From: Clostridia bacterium
Lineage (GTDB): Bacteria; Bacillota; Clostridia; Oscillospirales; Butyricicoccaceae
NCBI GenBank assembly: GCA_017560175.1
Contig: JAFYOK010000151.1
Coordinates: 1 to 19,308 of the forward strand
Length of the DNA stretch: 19,308 nucleotides
Direction: 5' to 3'
The notes under the pieces: model-generated
The model's input: the letters and a program-made list of their open reading frames with translations, nothing else
Told to the model about the DNA's origin: nothing
The model's database searches: none
Program-made: the position numbers and the translations under genes
Shown: in pieces, positions 1 to 8,640 of the stretch
Layout of the letters: the number at the start of each line of letters is the position of its first letter
Numbering within the stretch: position 1 is the stretch's first letter

Positions 1-561
1 ACAAACAGCTCCTATGCTTCTGAGGCTTCCGATCCCTGCGCAGTTACAACTCTCAAGGCTGCACAGGCTGCTCCCGATGCGCTGACTGCCGCTGATCTCA
101 CCGTCACCGCAGACTCCATCACAGTCAACGTAGCTACAGGTTATGAATATGCGATCTCCACCAATCCTTCCGATTGGTCGGCAAACGGTATCTTCGCAAA
201 TCTGCTGCCCAACACCCAGTATCAGGTATTTGCAAGACTGGCTGAAACAAACAGCGCCTATGCTTCCGAGGCATCCGCTCCCTGCACAGTCACAACCCGT
301 AAGGGTACACAGGCTGCACCTGCTGCTCTGACAGCTGCCGATCTGACAGTTGCCACAAACAGTATCAAGGTCAAGTCCCCTGTCGAGGGTTACGAATACG
401 CATGCACAACCAAGGATGCCGGTGTTCCCAATGAAGGCTGGAGCAAAGACGGCAACTTCACAGGTCTGTCTACAGTAACAGCGTACGACATCTATGTACG
501 TGCAGCCGAAACCGATACCCTCGAAGCCTCTGCGGCATCGGAAGCTTGTTCGGTAACAACA
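1..561 (+). repeat. Tandem FN3-like coding repeats, period 246 nt then about 261 nt
   Basis: Bases 1-57 and 247-303 are nearly the same sequence (both begin ACAAACAGC and run through TATGCTTC and TCCCTGC), a shift of exactly 246 nt or 82 codons. A third, more diverged copy ends near 561. The array extends beyond the left edge. Such arrays change copy number by recombination and are prone to mis-assembly. Confidence 0.8.
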
Positions 562-1797
562 AAGAGCAGACCCAGCAGCGGCTCTAACAGACCGTCTTCC
601 GGATCTTCTTCCTCTGACGAAGATACACCTAAAACCGAAACTGTCACTAACAGCGACGGCTCCAAAACCACAACAAAAACATACTCTAACGGTACTGTAA
701 TCGAAACGACCAAATACTCCGATGGCTCCAGCCGCGTTGTCGAAACCAAACGCGATGGTACCGTAACTACCACGGAAACCGATGCTGAAGGTAACATCAC
801 CCAGACGGTGGAAGAGCCTGACGGTACAGTTGTCACAACGGAAACAACCAAGGATGGTACAGTAACCGAAACCATAGAAAATACAGATGGTACATGCCAG
901 ATCACTGTTGTAACACCCGACGGCACAATCGCCAAAACCATGGTCGATGAATATGGCACTGCAGATGTAACCGTAAGGATAGGTGGCACTTCCGGTACAG
1001 ATGGTGCCGTAACTCTGCCCATCACTGCTCTGGAACCGAATGTCAATAGTATGGATGCAGACAGCCTCACCATCAAGACCTCCGACGGCGCCGGAGAAGC
1101 AACCGTAACCATCCCTGTAACCAACATTGATGCCGGTACAGTTGTCGTTATCGTAAATCCCGACGGTACAGAAACCATTCTGAGAGATATTGTCGTTGGC
1201 GACGAATCGGTAACCATCACCGTCCCCGACGGTACAAAGTTGAAGCTCATCGACAATGCAAAAGAATTTTCGGATGTTTCCGATAATTCCTGGTTTAAGG
1301 ATGCGGTAGACTTTGCATCTTCCCACGAACTGTTCAATGGTACATCTGATACCACCTTCACGCCCGATTCTACAATGACACGCGGTATGCTGGCACAGGT
1401 ACTGCACAACCTGGCAAACAACCCCGATGCCGGAAACGAAGAAGGCTTCACCGATGTATCCGGCGACCAGTATTACTCCGAAGCCGCTGCCTGGGCTGCT
1501 GAACAGGGCATCATCAACGGTTATGGCGATGGCCAGTTCGGCGCTGAGGATGCAGTCACCCGTGAACAGCTGGCCGCTCTGCTCTATCGTTATGCCGGCC
1601 AGCCCGCGGTCGACGAAGGCTCCGAACTTTCCAATGGTGATGCCGGAGAAGTCAGCACATACGCAGAGCCTGCCATGAGATGGGCCGTTGAAAACGGTAT
1701 TATCACCGGCGATACAAAAGGCAATCTGATGCCCAAGAGCGATGCTAATCGTGCCCAGGTCGCTTCCATGCTGATGCGCTTCTGCAAGAATGTTTAA
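1..1797 (+). CDS. SLH-domain surface protein, C-terminal part (5' end outside window)
   Basis: The frame is open from the first base to TAA at 1795-1797, giving 598 residues without a start, so the N-terminus lies upstream. Order of domains: FN3/Ig-like repeats of about 82-87 residues (boundaries near residues 19, 101 and 188), each with the pattern A-P-x-A-L-T-A-x-D-L, a GYEYA turn and a closing YASEAS...TVTT strand; a Ser-rich linker (about 189-205); a stalk of short DG(T/S)-Thr/Glu repeats (about 215-320); a beta-rich segment; and three SLH domains starting near residues 423 (FSDVSDNSWF), 483 (FTDVSGDQYY) and 545. SLH triplets bind pyruvylated secondary wall polysaccharide, so the protein is probably displayed on the cell wall with the FN3-like part facing outward. 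The ligand is unknown. The family call (SLH) is secure; adhesin or matrix function is inference. Confidence 0.9.
   Translation, partial: TNSSYASEASDPCAVTTLKAAQAAPDALTAADLTVTADSITVNVATGYEYAISTNPSDWSANGIFANLLPNTQYQVFARLAETNSAYASEASAPCTVTTRKGTQAAPAALTAADLTVATNSIKVKSPVEGYEYACTTKDAGVPNEGWSKDGNFTGLSTVTAYDIYVRAAETDTLEASAASEACSVTTKSRPSSGSNRPSSGSSSSDEDTPKTETVTNSDGSKTTTKTYSNGTVIETTKYSDGSSRVVETKRDGTVTTTETDAEGNITQTVEEPDGTVVTTETTKDGTVTETIENTDGTCQITVVTPDGTIAKTMVDEYGTADVTVRIGGTSGTDGAVTLPITALEPNVNSMDADSLTIKTSDGAGEATVTIPVTNIDAGTVVVIVNPDGTETILRDIVVGDESVTITVPDGTKLKLIDNAKEFSDVSDNSWFKDAVDFASSHELFNGTSDTTFTPDSTMTRGMLAQVLHNLANNPDAGNEEGFTDVSGDQYYSEAAAWAAEQGIINGYGDGQFGAEDAVTREQLAALLYRYAGQPAVDEGSELSNGDAGEVSTYAEPAMRWAVENGIITGDTKGNLMPKSDANRAQVASMLMRFCKNV
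652..960 (+). repeat. DGT-rich Thr/Glu stalk repeats inside the SLH protein
   Basis: The encoded protein repeats a unit of about 10-13 residues built on D-G-(T/S) followed by alternating Thr/Val/Glu (for example RDGTVTTTET, KDGTVTETIE, PDGTVVTTET). At the DNA level GACGGTACAGT / GATGGTACAGT-like words recur. The pattern suggests a beta-hairpin stalk between the FN3-like part and the SLH anchor. Structure is inferred from the pattern only. Confidence 0.7.
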
Positions 1798-1848
1798 TCT
1801 CATCATGGATTGATCTCGTTCTTTACTGACAATTCAATTACAATGCAC

Positions 1849-1882
1849 AAAGCCCCTGCGGAACTTCCGCAGGGGCTTCTTC
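1849..1882. terminator. Intrinsic terminator, bidirectional
   Basis: Arms AAGCCCCTGCGGAA (1850-1863) and TTCCGCAGGGGCTT (1865-1878) are perfectly complementary; a few central pairs must open to form the loop. It lies between the convergent SLH gene and VWA gene, with TTCTTCT following on the plus strand and TTTGTG on the minus strand. The U-tracts are modest in both directions. Confidence 0.8.
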
Positions 1883-1889
1883 TATGGAT

Positions 1890-2525
1890 TTATCTGCCGC
1901 GTCTGCGCACATCCGCAGCGATGGATTTTCTCCAACTCTCGCCGATGGCACAGCCCTTTCGCACAGCGGTCACCGCTTCGGCAACCGCCTCGAAGCCGAG
2001 GCTTGTACCCTCCGGGTCAGCTCGATAGTTGGCCGCGCGTTCGGCTGCAATGCCCAATCGTCCGGCCTCCTTGGCGGCATCGATGTTGGCTCCCAGGAAG
2101 AGAAACTCCCAGCCGTACTTCTCCTTCTGCCGCTCGATCATCTGCCGTACGCGAGGGTAATCATACTGTCGGCTGCTGTTCTCATATCCGTCGGTGGTGA
2201 TGACGAACAATGTCCTGTCGGGTCGATCTTCGGCACGGGCATATTTATGGACGTTGCCGATATGGTGGATGGCTTTGCCGACAGCATCCAGCAGCGCTGT
2301 CGTGCCGCGCACGGTATAGTCTTCTTCGGTCATGGGCGGGATCTGTTCCAAAGGCAAGCGATCGTGAATGACCTGTGTCTCGCTGTCAAACAACACGGTA
2401 GATACCACCGTCTTCTCGGCTTCCCTCTTCTGCTTTTCGATCATGGCGTTGAAGCCGCCGATGGAGTCACGCTCCAGACCTGCCATGGAGCCGCTTCGAT
2501 CCAGAATAAATACCAGTTCTGTCAT
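1890..2525 (-). CDS. Small VWA-domain protein (TerY-like size)
   Basis: A 211-residue protein that is almost entirely a von Willebrand factor A domain. The metal-ion-dependent adhesion site is complete: D9-x-S11-x-S13 in LDRSGSM, a Thr in GTTALLD (T75/T76) and Asp112 in ITTDGYEN. There is no signal peptide or membrane segment, so it should act in the cytoplasm, probably binding a protein partner through Mg2+/Mn2+. The start is supported by AAGGAGGAG about 8 nt upstream. The gene stands alone between two terminators and its partner cannot be told from neighbours. Small cytoplasmic VWA proteins of this length are common in Clostridia, and their role is not established. A weak -10-like TAGAAT lies at 2558-2563 (minus), without a good -35. 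Confidence 0.9.
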   Translation of the reverse strand: MTELVFILDRSGSMAGLERDSIGGFNAMIEKQKREAEKTVVSTVLFDSETQVIHDRLPLEQIPPMTEEDYTVRGTTALLDAVGKAIHHIGNVHKYARAEDRPDRTLFVITTDGYENSSRQYDYPRVRQMIERQKEKYGWEFLFLGANIDAAKEAGRLGIAAERAANYRADPEGTSLGFEAVAEAVTAVRKGCAIGESWRKSIAADVRRRGR

Positions 2526-2608
2526 GTTTTTCTCCTCCTTTGCTTGATTGCATCTTCATTCTAATGCAGACACCAAAGGATAAGGTCGCATGACGGGCGA
2601 CATTTTAG

Positions 2609-2639
2609 AAAAAAAAGCCACATCCGAAGATGTGGCTTT
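2609..2639 (-). terminator. Intrinsic terminator of the VWA-AGCS intergenic region (for the AGCS gene)
   Basis: Stem AAAGCCACATC (2614-2624), loop CGAA, stem GATGTGGCTTT (2629-2639). Read on the minus strand it is followed by eight U (complement of 2609-2616) and lies 19 bases downstream of the AGCS stop codon. A tetraloop with a strong U-tract makes this a textbook terminator. Confidence 0.93.
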
Positions 2640-2657
2640 GAATCCGGAAAGAAAGAT

Positions 2658-4058
2658 TTACTTGTTCTTGTCGAACTTGGTCAGGCTCATGACCAGTGCA
2701 GCACAGCCGATCAGACCGACAACGTTGGGCAGAACCATCAGCTGATTGAAGAGGTCAGAAAGCTCCCATACCAGGTCGCTCTTGGCAACGGTGCCCAGGA
2801 AGATGAAGACCAGGGACAGCAGTGTGTAGACCTTTGCGCCCTTTTCGCCAAACAGATACTCGGCATTGGTCTTACCGAACATATTCCAGCTCAGAATGGT
2901 GGAGAAGGCAAAGAAGAAGAGGGCAATCGCAACAAAGGAAGCACCCAGCTGTGCGCCAAAGACAGTGCCGAAGGCGGTCTGTGCCAGATTGGTCTTGGTC
3001 AGAATGTTCTCCAGAGCAGGTGTGTAGCCACCGGCCAGAATGCCGTCGGGTGTGTATAGTGTGCAGATGATGATCAGCGCGTTCAGAGTCAGAATGACGA
3101 ATGTATCCAGGAAAACGCCGATCATGGCAACACAGCCCTGCTCGTGGGGATGCTTGACGATGGCCAGCGCGTGGGCATGAGGTGTCGAACCCATACCTGC
3201 CTCATTGGAGATCAGGCCGCGCTTTGCGCCCTGGCTCAGTGCTGTCTTGATGGCTGCGCCGAATGCACCGCCGATGATGGCCTGGGGCTGGAAGGCATAC
3301 TTGACGATCATACCAAAGGTGGCAGGAATGTACTTGATGCGGGCGATCAGAACAATGACACCACCCAGCAGGAATACAGCTGCCATAATGGGAACCAGCT
3401 TCTCTGTGACCGAAGCCAGACGCTGTACGCCACCCATAAAGATGAAGGCGCAGATCGCGACCAGCGCGATACCGATGATCCAGCCGGGGACACCGAAGGC
3501 TGTTGTAAAGGTCGAACCGATGGAATTGGACTGGATCATGCAGCCAAAGAAGCCGAGAGCAATGATGATGGCAATGGCAAAGAATCCGGCCAGGAACTTG
3601 CCGCCGTTGCCCTTGAAGGCTTCACGGATGTAGTAGACAGGGCCGCCGAGGATGTCGCCATCCTCTGTGGTGACGCGGGTCTTCTGTGCCAGAACGGCCT
3701 CGGCGTAGATGGTGGCCATACTGAAGAAGGCGATGACCCACATCCAGAAGATCGCACCGGGACCACCGGTCAGAATCGCGCCCGAAGCGCCGATGATGTT
3801 GCCGGTACCGACCTGAGCAGCGATGGAGGTGGCCAGCGCCTGGAAGGAGCTCATGCCGCTCTCCTGCTTCTCACCCTTGAGGCTCAGGTTGCCGAATACC
3901 AGATTCCAGCCTTCCTTGAAGCAGCGGATCTGGACAAACTTGGTGCGGAAAGTAAAATAGAGGCCAACGCCAAGCAGCAGGAAGATCAGAACGTAGTCAG
4001 ACAGGTACGCATTGATCTTCTGTACGGCAGGCAGCAGTGCAGTGTTTAAGGATTCCAT
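2658..4058 (-). CDS. AGCS-family Na+:alanine/glycine symporter
   Basis: The 466 residues fit the usual 450-500 of the alanine or glycine:cation symporter family (AlsT/AgcS/DagA type), which imports small neutral amino acids with Na+ across the inner membrane. Family marks visible: TGNIIGASGAI followed by GGPGAIFWMW near residues 84-107, GVQRLASVTEKLVP near 206-219, and ISNEAGMGSTPHAHA near 280-294. About ten to eleven hydrophobic segments are spread along the chain. The start ATG at 4056-4058 has GGGAGGA upstream. It is a single-gene unit with its own promoter and terminator. The leader is only about 70 nt, too short for the glycine riboswitch that controls some AGCS genes. Alanine versus glycine preference cannot be read from sequence. 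Confidence 0.95.
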   Translation of the reverse strand: MESLNTALLPAVQKINAYLSDYVLIFLLLGVGLYFTFRTKFVQIRCFKEGWNLVFGNLSLKGEKQESGMSSFQALATSIAAQVGTGNIIGASGAILTGGPGAIFWMWVIAFFSMATIYAEAVLAQKTRVTTEDGDILGGPVYYIREAFKGNGGKFLAGFFAIAIIIALGFFGCMIQSNSIGSTFTTAFGVPGWIIGIALVAICAFIFMGGVQRLASVTEKLVPIMAAVFLLGGVIVLIARIKYIPATFGMIVKYAFQPQAIIGGAFGAAIKTALSQGAKRGLISNEAGMGSTPHAHALAIVKHPHEQGCVAMIGVFLDTFVILTLNALIIICTLYTPDGILAGGYTPALENILTKTNLAQTAFGTVFGAQLGASFVAIALFFFAFSTILSWNMFGKTNAEYLFGEKGAKVYTLLSLVFIFLGTVAKSDLVWELSDLFNQLMVLPNVVGLIGCAALVMSLTKFDKNK

Positions 4059-4093
4059 TTGTTATCCTCCCGTATATTATATTTTTTTGCTTT

Positions 4094-4120
4094 GTTTATT
4101 TCTCTTTCCAATAAATAAAC
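4094..4120. promoter_or_regulatory. Inverted repeat in the AGCS leader
   Basis: GTTTATTT (4094-4101) and AAATAAAC (4113-4120) are perfect 8-bp inverted arms separated by 11 nt, located between the predicted transcription start of the AGCS gene and its ribosome site. It could be an operator or a weak RNA hairpin. The arms are A/T only apart from one pair, so chance is possible. Confidence 0.35.
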
Positions 4121-4133
4121 CCTAAGCTATCAG

Positions 4134-4161
4134 ATTATACAGTAAATGTACAATTTGTCAA
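4134..4161 (-). promoter_or_regulatory. Sigma-A promoter of the AGCS gene
   Basis: On the minus strand a perfect TTGACA (4161-4156) and a perfect TATAAT (4139-4134) are separated by 16 nt. This predicts transcription start near 4127 and a leader of about 70 nt. It is the best consensus promoter in the window. Confidence 0.88.
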
Positions 4162-4306
4162 TAGAAGTTTATATTTTATAAATAATTGGTCAATATTATT
4201 TCCTATATGCGCATGTTTTATTTGCATTTCTTTCTTTTTATATTTTTAACATATTTTAATTTTTTCATATAAAGAAATTTTCAGCTTTTCATTCTCTCGG
4301 CGCCCC

Positions 4307-4335
4307 TTGTCTGCCGACAGGAAACATGGTAAACT
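4307..4335 (+). promoter_or_regulatory. Candidate promoter of the Sel1-like gene
   Basis: TTGTCT (4307-4312), 17-nt spacer, TAAACT (4330-4335) with an extended -10 TGG directly before it. Start of transcription would be near 4342, only 9 bases before the upstream ATG at 4351, which favours the internal ATG at 4390. The region 4162-4306 before it is AT-rich and I see nothing else in it. Confidence 0.55.
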
Positions 4336-4389
4336 AAAAACAGTGATTAAATGAATAAAATCCGGCACCCGAAAGGATGGATCTGCCCT

Positions 4390-5733
4390 ATGGCATTCTT
4401 TTCTCTCTTTGGAGACCTGCCCAAGTTTGAAACCGAGGACGCCCTGCCGAGCGACCTCCATCTCCTGTGGCGCATGGGCAACCATTATAACCATAGTTTT
4501 GAAAATCCCGATTACGATCCCGCCAAGGCCTACCTCATTCTGCGTCGTCTGGTCACTCTCGACACAGAGAATGAGATCATGGAAGCCCGGGAAGTTCTTG
4601 GAAAAATGCTGCTCAAAGGCGAAGGATGTACTGCCGACCGAACCCTCGGTAAGCAATACCTCTACGCCTTTTATCGTTATGCCATTCTGCATGAAGAACG
4701 CCTGTATATTTTAGGCGAAATGCTGACCGACTGCTTCCTGCTGGGCCAAGAGGACTACCCCCTTCTGCTGGCCTATGCCTACGAACGCATCCTGCAGGAT
4801 CGTCAGCTGAAATCGGCGCCTGTCGGCCTGTGCCTCTACTGGCATCTCATCCGCCTGGCCACCCACCAGCTGGAGCGCCGTATTCGCCTTCTGGACGATC
4901 CTAAAGCCTTTTTTACATGGCTGGCCGACAAACATGACATGGCCGATGCCCGTTACCATCTGGGCAATATGGGCGACCCCGAAGCCCTGGGCGCTGCAGC
5001 CCACGGCGGCTGTATTCTTGCCATTGACCGCATGATCGGCCCCGAATTCCGCAATTATAAACCCATCGGTCTCAACAAGGCCGATATCTGGAAAGAAAAC
5101 CGTGCCGAGCATTTCCTGCGCATGGAGCAGAACTACGGCAATTTCGGCCCTGCCGATTATGATACCTCTTCCTACTATGCTTTCAAAAGCGGCATTTCTC
5201 TCTGCCGCAAAGCCGATGCCGAAATGGAGCAGCGCCACATCCCCGGTGTGCCGCCCGAATCCCGTAAGCTCTCGGGCATGAACTGGCGCGAACACAAAAC
5301 CGCTCCCATCGAAGTCATGCGGGATCGTTTTGCCAAACTCAAGGTCATCGAAGAAGAACACCATCATCCCATGACCTGGCTGAGCATGGGCACCTATATC
5401 GCCTATCCCCAGTATGGCGGCGTCCCCGAAGAAGAGTGTCTGCCCTATCTCATCCGTGCCGCCAACCACGGCATCACCCTGGCCATCGTCTATCTGGGTC
5501 TGCACTATTACGACCATAAAAAAGATTATGAAAAGGCGCTGCCCTGGCTGCGTATTGCCGCCCTCCGCGGCTTCAGCAGCGAGATCCAGCTTTCCTGCGC
5601 CCTCAGCATCCTGTCTTTGCCCGGACGCTCGAAAGAGGAGATCGCCGAAGCCGGACGCTGGCTGCGTCTGGCCAGAGATAACGGCAATGCCCATGCCGCC
5701 GAATTCCTCAGCCGCCTGCAGAAAAAGAACTGA
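4390..5733 (+). CDS. Sel1/TPR-like repeat protein
   Basis: Cytoplasmic helical-repeat protein with no signal peptide. From the ATG at 4390 it has 447 residues; the frame also holds an ATG at 4351 (13 residues more), but that has no ribosome site, whereas GAAAGGATGG at 4371-4380 precedes 4390. Sel1-like units are recognisable near the N-terminus (DPAKAYLILRRL ... EAREVLGKMLLKGEG) and most clearly in the last 100 residues (YLIRAANHGITLAIVYLGL, ALPWLRIAALRGFSSEIQLS, AGRWLRLARDNGNAHAAEFL). The central 200 residues are more degenerate. Sel1 repeats usually scaffold protein-protein contacts. It is a single-gene unit with its own promoter and terminator and I cannot assign a partner or pathway. Confidence 0.85.
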   Translation: MAFFSLFGDLPKFETEDALPSDLHLLWRMGNHYNHSFENPDYDPAKAYLILRRLVTLDTENEIMEAREVLGKMLLKGEGCTADRTLGKQYLYAFYRYAILHEERLYILGEMLTDCFLLGQEDYPLLLAYAYERILQDRQLKSAPVGLCLYWHLIRLATHQLERRIRLLDDPKAFFTWLADKHDMADARYHLGNMGDPEALGAAAHGGCILAIDRMIGPEFRNYKPIGLNKADIWKENRAEHFLRMEQNYGNFGPADYDTSSYYAFKSGISLCRKADAEMEQRHIPGVPPESRKLSGMNWREHKTAPIEVMRDRFAKLKVIEEEHHHPMTWLSMGTYIAYPQYGGVPEEECLPYLIRAANHGITLAIVYLGLHYYDHKKDYEKALPWLRIAALRGFSSEIQLSCALSILSLPGRSKEEIAEAGRWLRLARDNGNAHAAEFLSRLQKKN

Positions 5734-5742
5734 TATGATACA

Positions 5743-5778
5743 AAAAGACCTGTTACCCCAAAAGGTAACAGGTCTTTT
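5743..5778. terminator. Intrinsic terminator, bidirectional (Sel1-like gene / sbcC)
   Basis: Fifteen-base perfect arms AAAAGACCTGTTACC (5743-5757) and GGTAACAGGTCTTTT (5764-5778) with a 6-nt loop. The A-run on the left and T-run on the right make it work in both directions between the convergent Sel1-like gene and the sbcDC operon. Confidence 0.92.
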
Positions 5779-5827
5779 CTATTTAACCGTCGCAGACACC
5801 ACAATTTTTCATTCTTCATTTTTTATG

Positions 5828-5864
5828 CGGCCACAGGCCGTGCTTCATCAACGCCATCGGCGTT
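5828..5864. repeat. Two short-loop hairpins directly after sbcC
   Basis: CGGCC-ACA-GGCCG (5828-5840) and AACGCC-ATC-GGCGTT (5850-5864). The second includes most of the sbcC stop codon. Both have 3-nt loops. They precede, on the minus strand, the strong terminator at 5743-5778, separated from it by an AT-rich stretch (TTCATTCTTCATTTTTT) that itself holds a short repeat. This may be a REP/MITE-like fragment or a 3'-end protecting structure. Confidence 0.5.
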
Positions 5865-8640
5865 ATACTCTGATTTCTGCACGGCTGCCGCCGGTGGGCG
5901 CTTTGGTGACAACGATCTGCCTGTCGATCTTCTCCTTGAGTTCACCCACATGGGAAATGATGCCCACAAGTCGCTGCCCTTCAGTCAGGCTGCGAAGTGC
6001 CTGCATGGCCTGTGCCAGCGATTCCTCATCCAGAGAGCCGAAGCCTTCATCGACAAACATGGTATCCAGTCGAATACCTCCTGCCGATGCCTGGATCTCA
6101 TCCGACAGACCCAATGCCAGCGACAGCGATGCCTTGAAGGCCTCGCCGCCCGACAGGGTGCGGACACTGCGCTCGGTGCCGTTGTAATGGTCGATAACAT
6201 CCAGTTCCAGGCCGTTCTGTCCGCGGCCGGTCAGCGCCTCTTTGCGGCGCTTGAGTTCATACTGACCGCCCGACATGACCATGAATCGGGTATTGGCACG
6301 GTGAATGATGCGGTCGAAATAGGTCATCTGGATAAAAGTCTCCAGCATGATCTTGTCCTTACCGGCCAATGTACCGCCTGCGGTATCGGCCAGAGTTCTG
6401 ACCCAGGCCAGTTTCTCCTCGGTCTTTCCCAGTTCTTCGGCCTTTTTCCCAATACGCTCCATGGCTGTACGATTATTTTCCAACCGCAGATGGAGAATAC
6501 GCTGGTTCTGCTGCACCATTTTCTGCTGCAGCGCATACCGCTCGGCCAGGGCCTCTTCGGCGGTGAGGTCGATATCCTCGGCTTTGGCCAACAGTTCTTT
6601 CAGCTGGGCGATCTGCCCTTCCAATGCGGCCAGTTCCTTTTCACAGGTGACCACCGCCTCTTCTGCACGATCAATACCATCCAGGATGGCCTTACGAGCA
6701 GCCAATCGGTCGGCTTTTGCTGCTTCGGCAGCTGCGCGGCTGGGATAGGTCAGGCTTCTGCCCACCTCTTCCACACGAAGACCGATCTCTTCACGGCGGC
6801 TCTTATCGGCAGCCAGATCGGCACGCAGGGTATGCAGTTCATTTTCCAGGCGTTCCAACGTATCCTCGGCAATGGGAATATTTTTCAGCAGTTCGCTGCG
6901 GCGATGCATCAGTTGTTCCATACGAGCAGCTTCTTTGCGGCAGATCTGAATGTCCTGCTCCAATGCGCCGCGGCGCTTATCCATCCATGCGCAAACTTCT
7001 TCCAACTGCTCGGCTGCCACCGTACGGCCGAACTGCGCCTGCAGCCCCTCATTAAGTGTTCTGCCCTGCTGCTCAGCGGCAGCATTGGCAGCAGCTGCAT
7101 GGCCTGCGGCCTGTCGGTGTGCCTCCTGTGCCTTTTCAAAAACAGCACGCAGCTGCTTGAGCTCCGCTTCGGAAGGCGCATGGGCTTCACGCTGCGCAGG
7201 CTGCGGATGATGGATCGAACCACAGACCGGGCAGGGCTTTCCATCTTCCAGGCCTTCGGCCAGAATTCCGGCCTGGTTATCTAAAAATGCCTTGTCGGCA
7301 CGGCGATAGATATTTTCCTGTTCTTCTGCCTCAGCAGATGCCTTGCGGTACGCTTCTTTCGCTTTATCCGCTTCGAACAGCAGGCGACTGTAGCTGTCGG
7401 CAGCCTGCTGCAGCCCATCCAATCGGGACTTTTCTTCGGTACGGCGCGCCTCTTCGGCCAGATATTTTTCCTTCTGCGCTTCCGCAGGAGCAAGCTCCTG
7501 TTCGCGGCGGCGCATAGCTGCAAGCTCTTCCCGACGCTGCTCCAGCAGCGCTGCCCATTCCTTTTCCTTGGCCTGCTGCCCATCGACACGTCGGCTCAGC
7601 AAGGCATGGTTCTGCTGCAGGTTTTCCAGCTCGGCATAGCGGGGCAGCTGTCCGTCGATGGCGGCAGCGGCAGCTTCAATGCCCTCCAGTTTGGGCTTTC
7701 GGCTTTCTGCCTGCTGCAATTCCTGTCTACGCACCTCCAGACGAACTTTTTGCATTTCTACAGCCTGTTCAGCCTTTGTCAGCGCCGCGCGCGCACGAGC
7801 CGTTTCTGCCCCTCTGCCGATACGGGTATGTACAGCTTCCAGCTGTTCAGACAGTTCTGCCAGTTCCTCTCCACAGGCTGTCAGCTGTGCCGCATCTCGG
7901 GCGGCAATGCCCTCCATCAGCATCTGCAATTCTGCCAGAGGCAATTCATTTTTCTTCGCCAGTGCCAATCCCTCGGCATCGGGATCGTCGGCTGCGCAGG
8001 TCAATCCATCGATATACTGAGCAATACCGGCACGGTCGCTGTCGCAGCGGTCACGAAGGGTCTTGGCCTCTGCCTTGAGGGCATCCTGCAATTTCTGATA
8101 GACACCGGTCTGAAAGATTTCTCTGAAAATAGCCTGTCGCTGCTTGGTGTCGGCACGGAGCAGTTCGCGGAAATCGCCCTGTGCGATCATGGCGATCTGA
8201 GAAAACTGCGCACGGTCAACGCCCAGCACTTCACGGATGGCACGGTCGACCTCCTTGATTTTGGTCACCACATTGCCATCGGGCAACGTCAGCCATGCAT
8301 CGGCCTTTTCGGTGGTTGTACCGCCGCCGCGTCTGGCCGGGCGCTCATACTCGGGGTTGCGGCGCACGGTATAGGTTTTATCGTTATACAAAAAAGTCAA
8401 TTCGACATAGGTGGGTACATCGGCTTCTGCATATTTGGAACGCAGCATGGCCGGCTGACGGTCGCTGCCGCTGGCTTCGCCGTAAAGAGCAAAGGTAATG
8501 GCATCAAAAATGCTGGTCTTACCTGCGCCGGTATCGCCTGTGATGAGATAAAGGCCGCTGCTTCCCAGCTTGTCCAGTTCCAGAACGGTTTCCGAAGCAT
8601 AGGGGCCAAAGGCCGAAACGATGAGCTTTATCGGTCGCAT
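5863..8640 (-). CDS. sbcC: SbcC, ATPase subunit of the SbcCD nuclease
   Basis: SbcC is the SMC/Rad50-like ATPase that, with SbcD, cuts hairpins and blocked DNA ends. Its 925 residues are within the family range. Walker A GDTGAGKTS is at 35-43 and the Q-loop Gln at 154 (MIAQGDF). Two long Glu/Ala/Arg-rich coiled-coil arms (about 190-460 and 480-740) flank the zinc hook C470-P-V-C473. The ABC signature LSGGEAFKASLSLAL begins at 829, and Walker B LDTMFVDEGFGSLDE with Asp864/Glu865 is near 858-870. The ATG at 8638-8640 has GGGAGGAA upstream and lies inside the end of sbcD (13-base overlap), so translation is probably coupled. All catalytic parts look intact. Confidence 0.97.
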   Translation of the reverse strand: MRPIKLIVSAFGPYASETVLELDKLGSSGLYLITGDTGAGKTSIFDAITFALYGEASGSDRQPAMLRSKYAEADVPTYVELTFLYNDKTYTVRRNPEYERPARRGGGTTTEKADAWLTLPDGNVVTKIKEVDRAIREVLGVDRAQFSQIAMIAQGDFRELLRADTKQRQAIFREIFQTGVYQKLQDALKAEAKTLRDRCDSDRAGIAQYIDGLTCAADDPDAEGLALAKKNELPLAELQMLMEGIAARDAAQLTACGEELAELSEQLEAVHTRIGRGAETARARAALTKAEQAVEMQKVRLEVRRQELQQAESRKPKLEGIEAAAAAIDGQLPRYAELENLQQNHALLSRRVDGQQAKEKEWAALLEQRREELAAMRRREQELAPAEAQKEKYLAEEARRTEEKSRLDGLQQAADSYSRLLFEADKAKEAYRKASAEAEEQENIYRRADKAFLDNQAGILAEGLEDGKPCPVCGSIHHPQPAQREAHAPSEAELKQLRAVFEKAQEAHRQAAGHAAAANAAAEQQGRTLNEGLQAQFGRTVAAEQLEEVCAWMDKRRGALEQDIQICRKEAARMEQLMHRRSELLKNIPIAEDTLERLENELHTLRADLAADKSRREEIGLRVEEVGRSLTYPSRAAAEAAKADRLAARKAILDGIDRAEEAVVTCEKELAALEGQIAQLKELLAKAEDIDLTAEEALAERYALQQKMVQQNQRILHLRLENNRTAMERIGKKAEELGKTEEKLAWVRTLADTAGGTLAGKDKIMLETFIQMTYFDRIIHRANTRFMVMSGGQYELKRRKEALTGRGQNGLELDVIDHYNGTERSVRTLSGGEAFKASLSLALGLSDEIQASAGGIRLDTMFVDEGFGSLDEESLAQAMQALRSLTEGQRLVGIISHVGELKEKIDRQIVVTKAPTGGSRAEIRV

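Noticed and set aside
492..1451. Long open frame on the minus strand opposite the SLH gene (319 codons)
   Set aside because: Low-complexity Val/Ser/Thr product that mirrors the DGT repeats; no ribosome site; the plus strand has clear SLH domains.
3144..4049. Long plus-strand frame opposite the AGCS gene (301 codons)
   Set aside because: Asp/Gly/His-rich, no family pattern; shadow of a well-supported membrane protein gene.
4059..4133. Glycine riboswitch before the AGCS gene
   Set aside because: The leader from the predicted start is only about 70 nt and AT-rich; no glycine aptamer core is visible.
4711..5694. Long minus-strand frame opposite the Sel1-like gene (327 codons)
   Set aside because: Codon-bias shadow; no ribosome site. 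The Sel1 repeats are on the plus strand.
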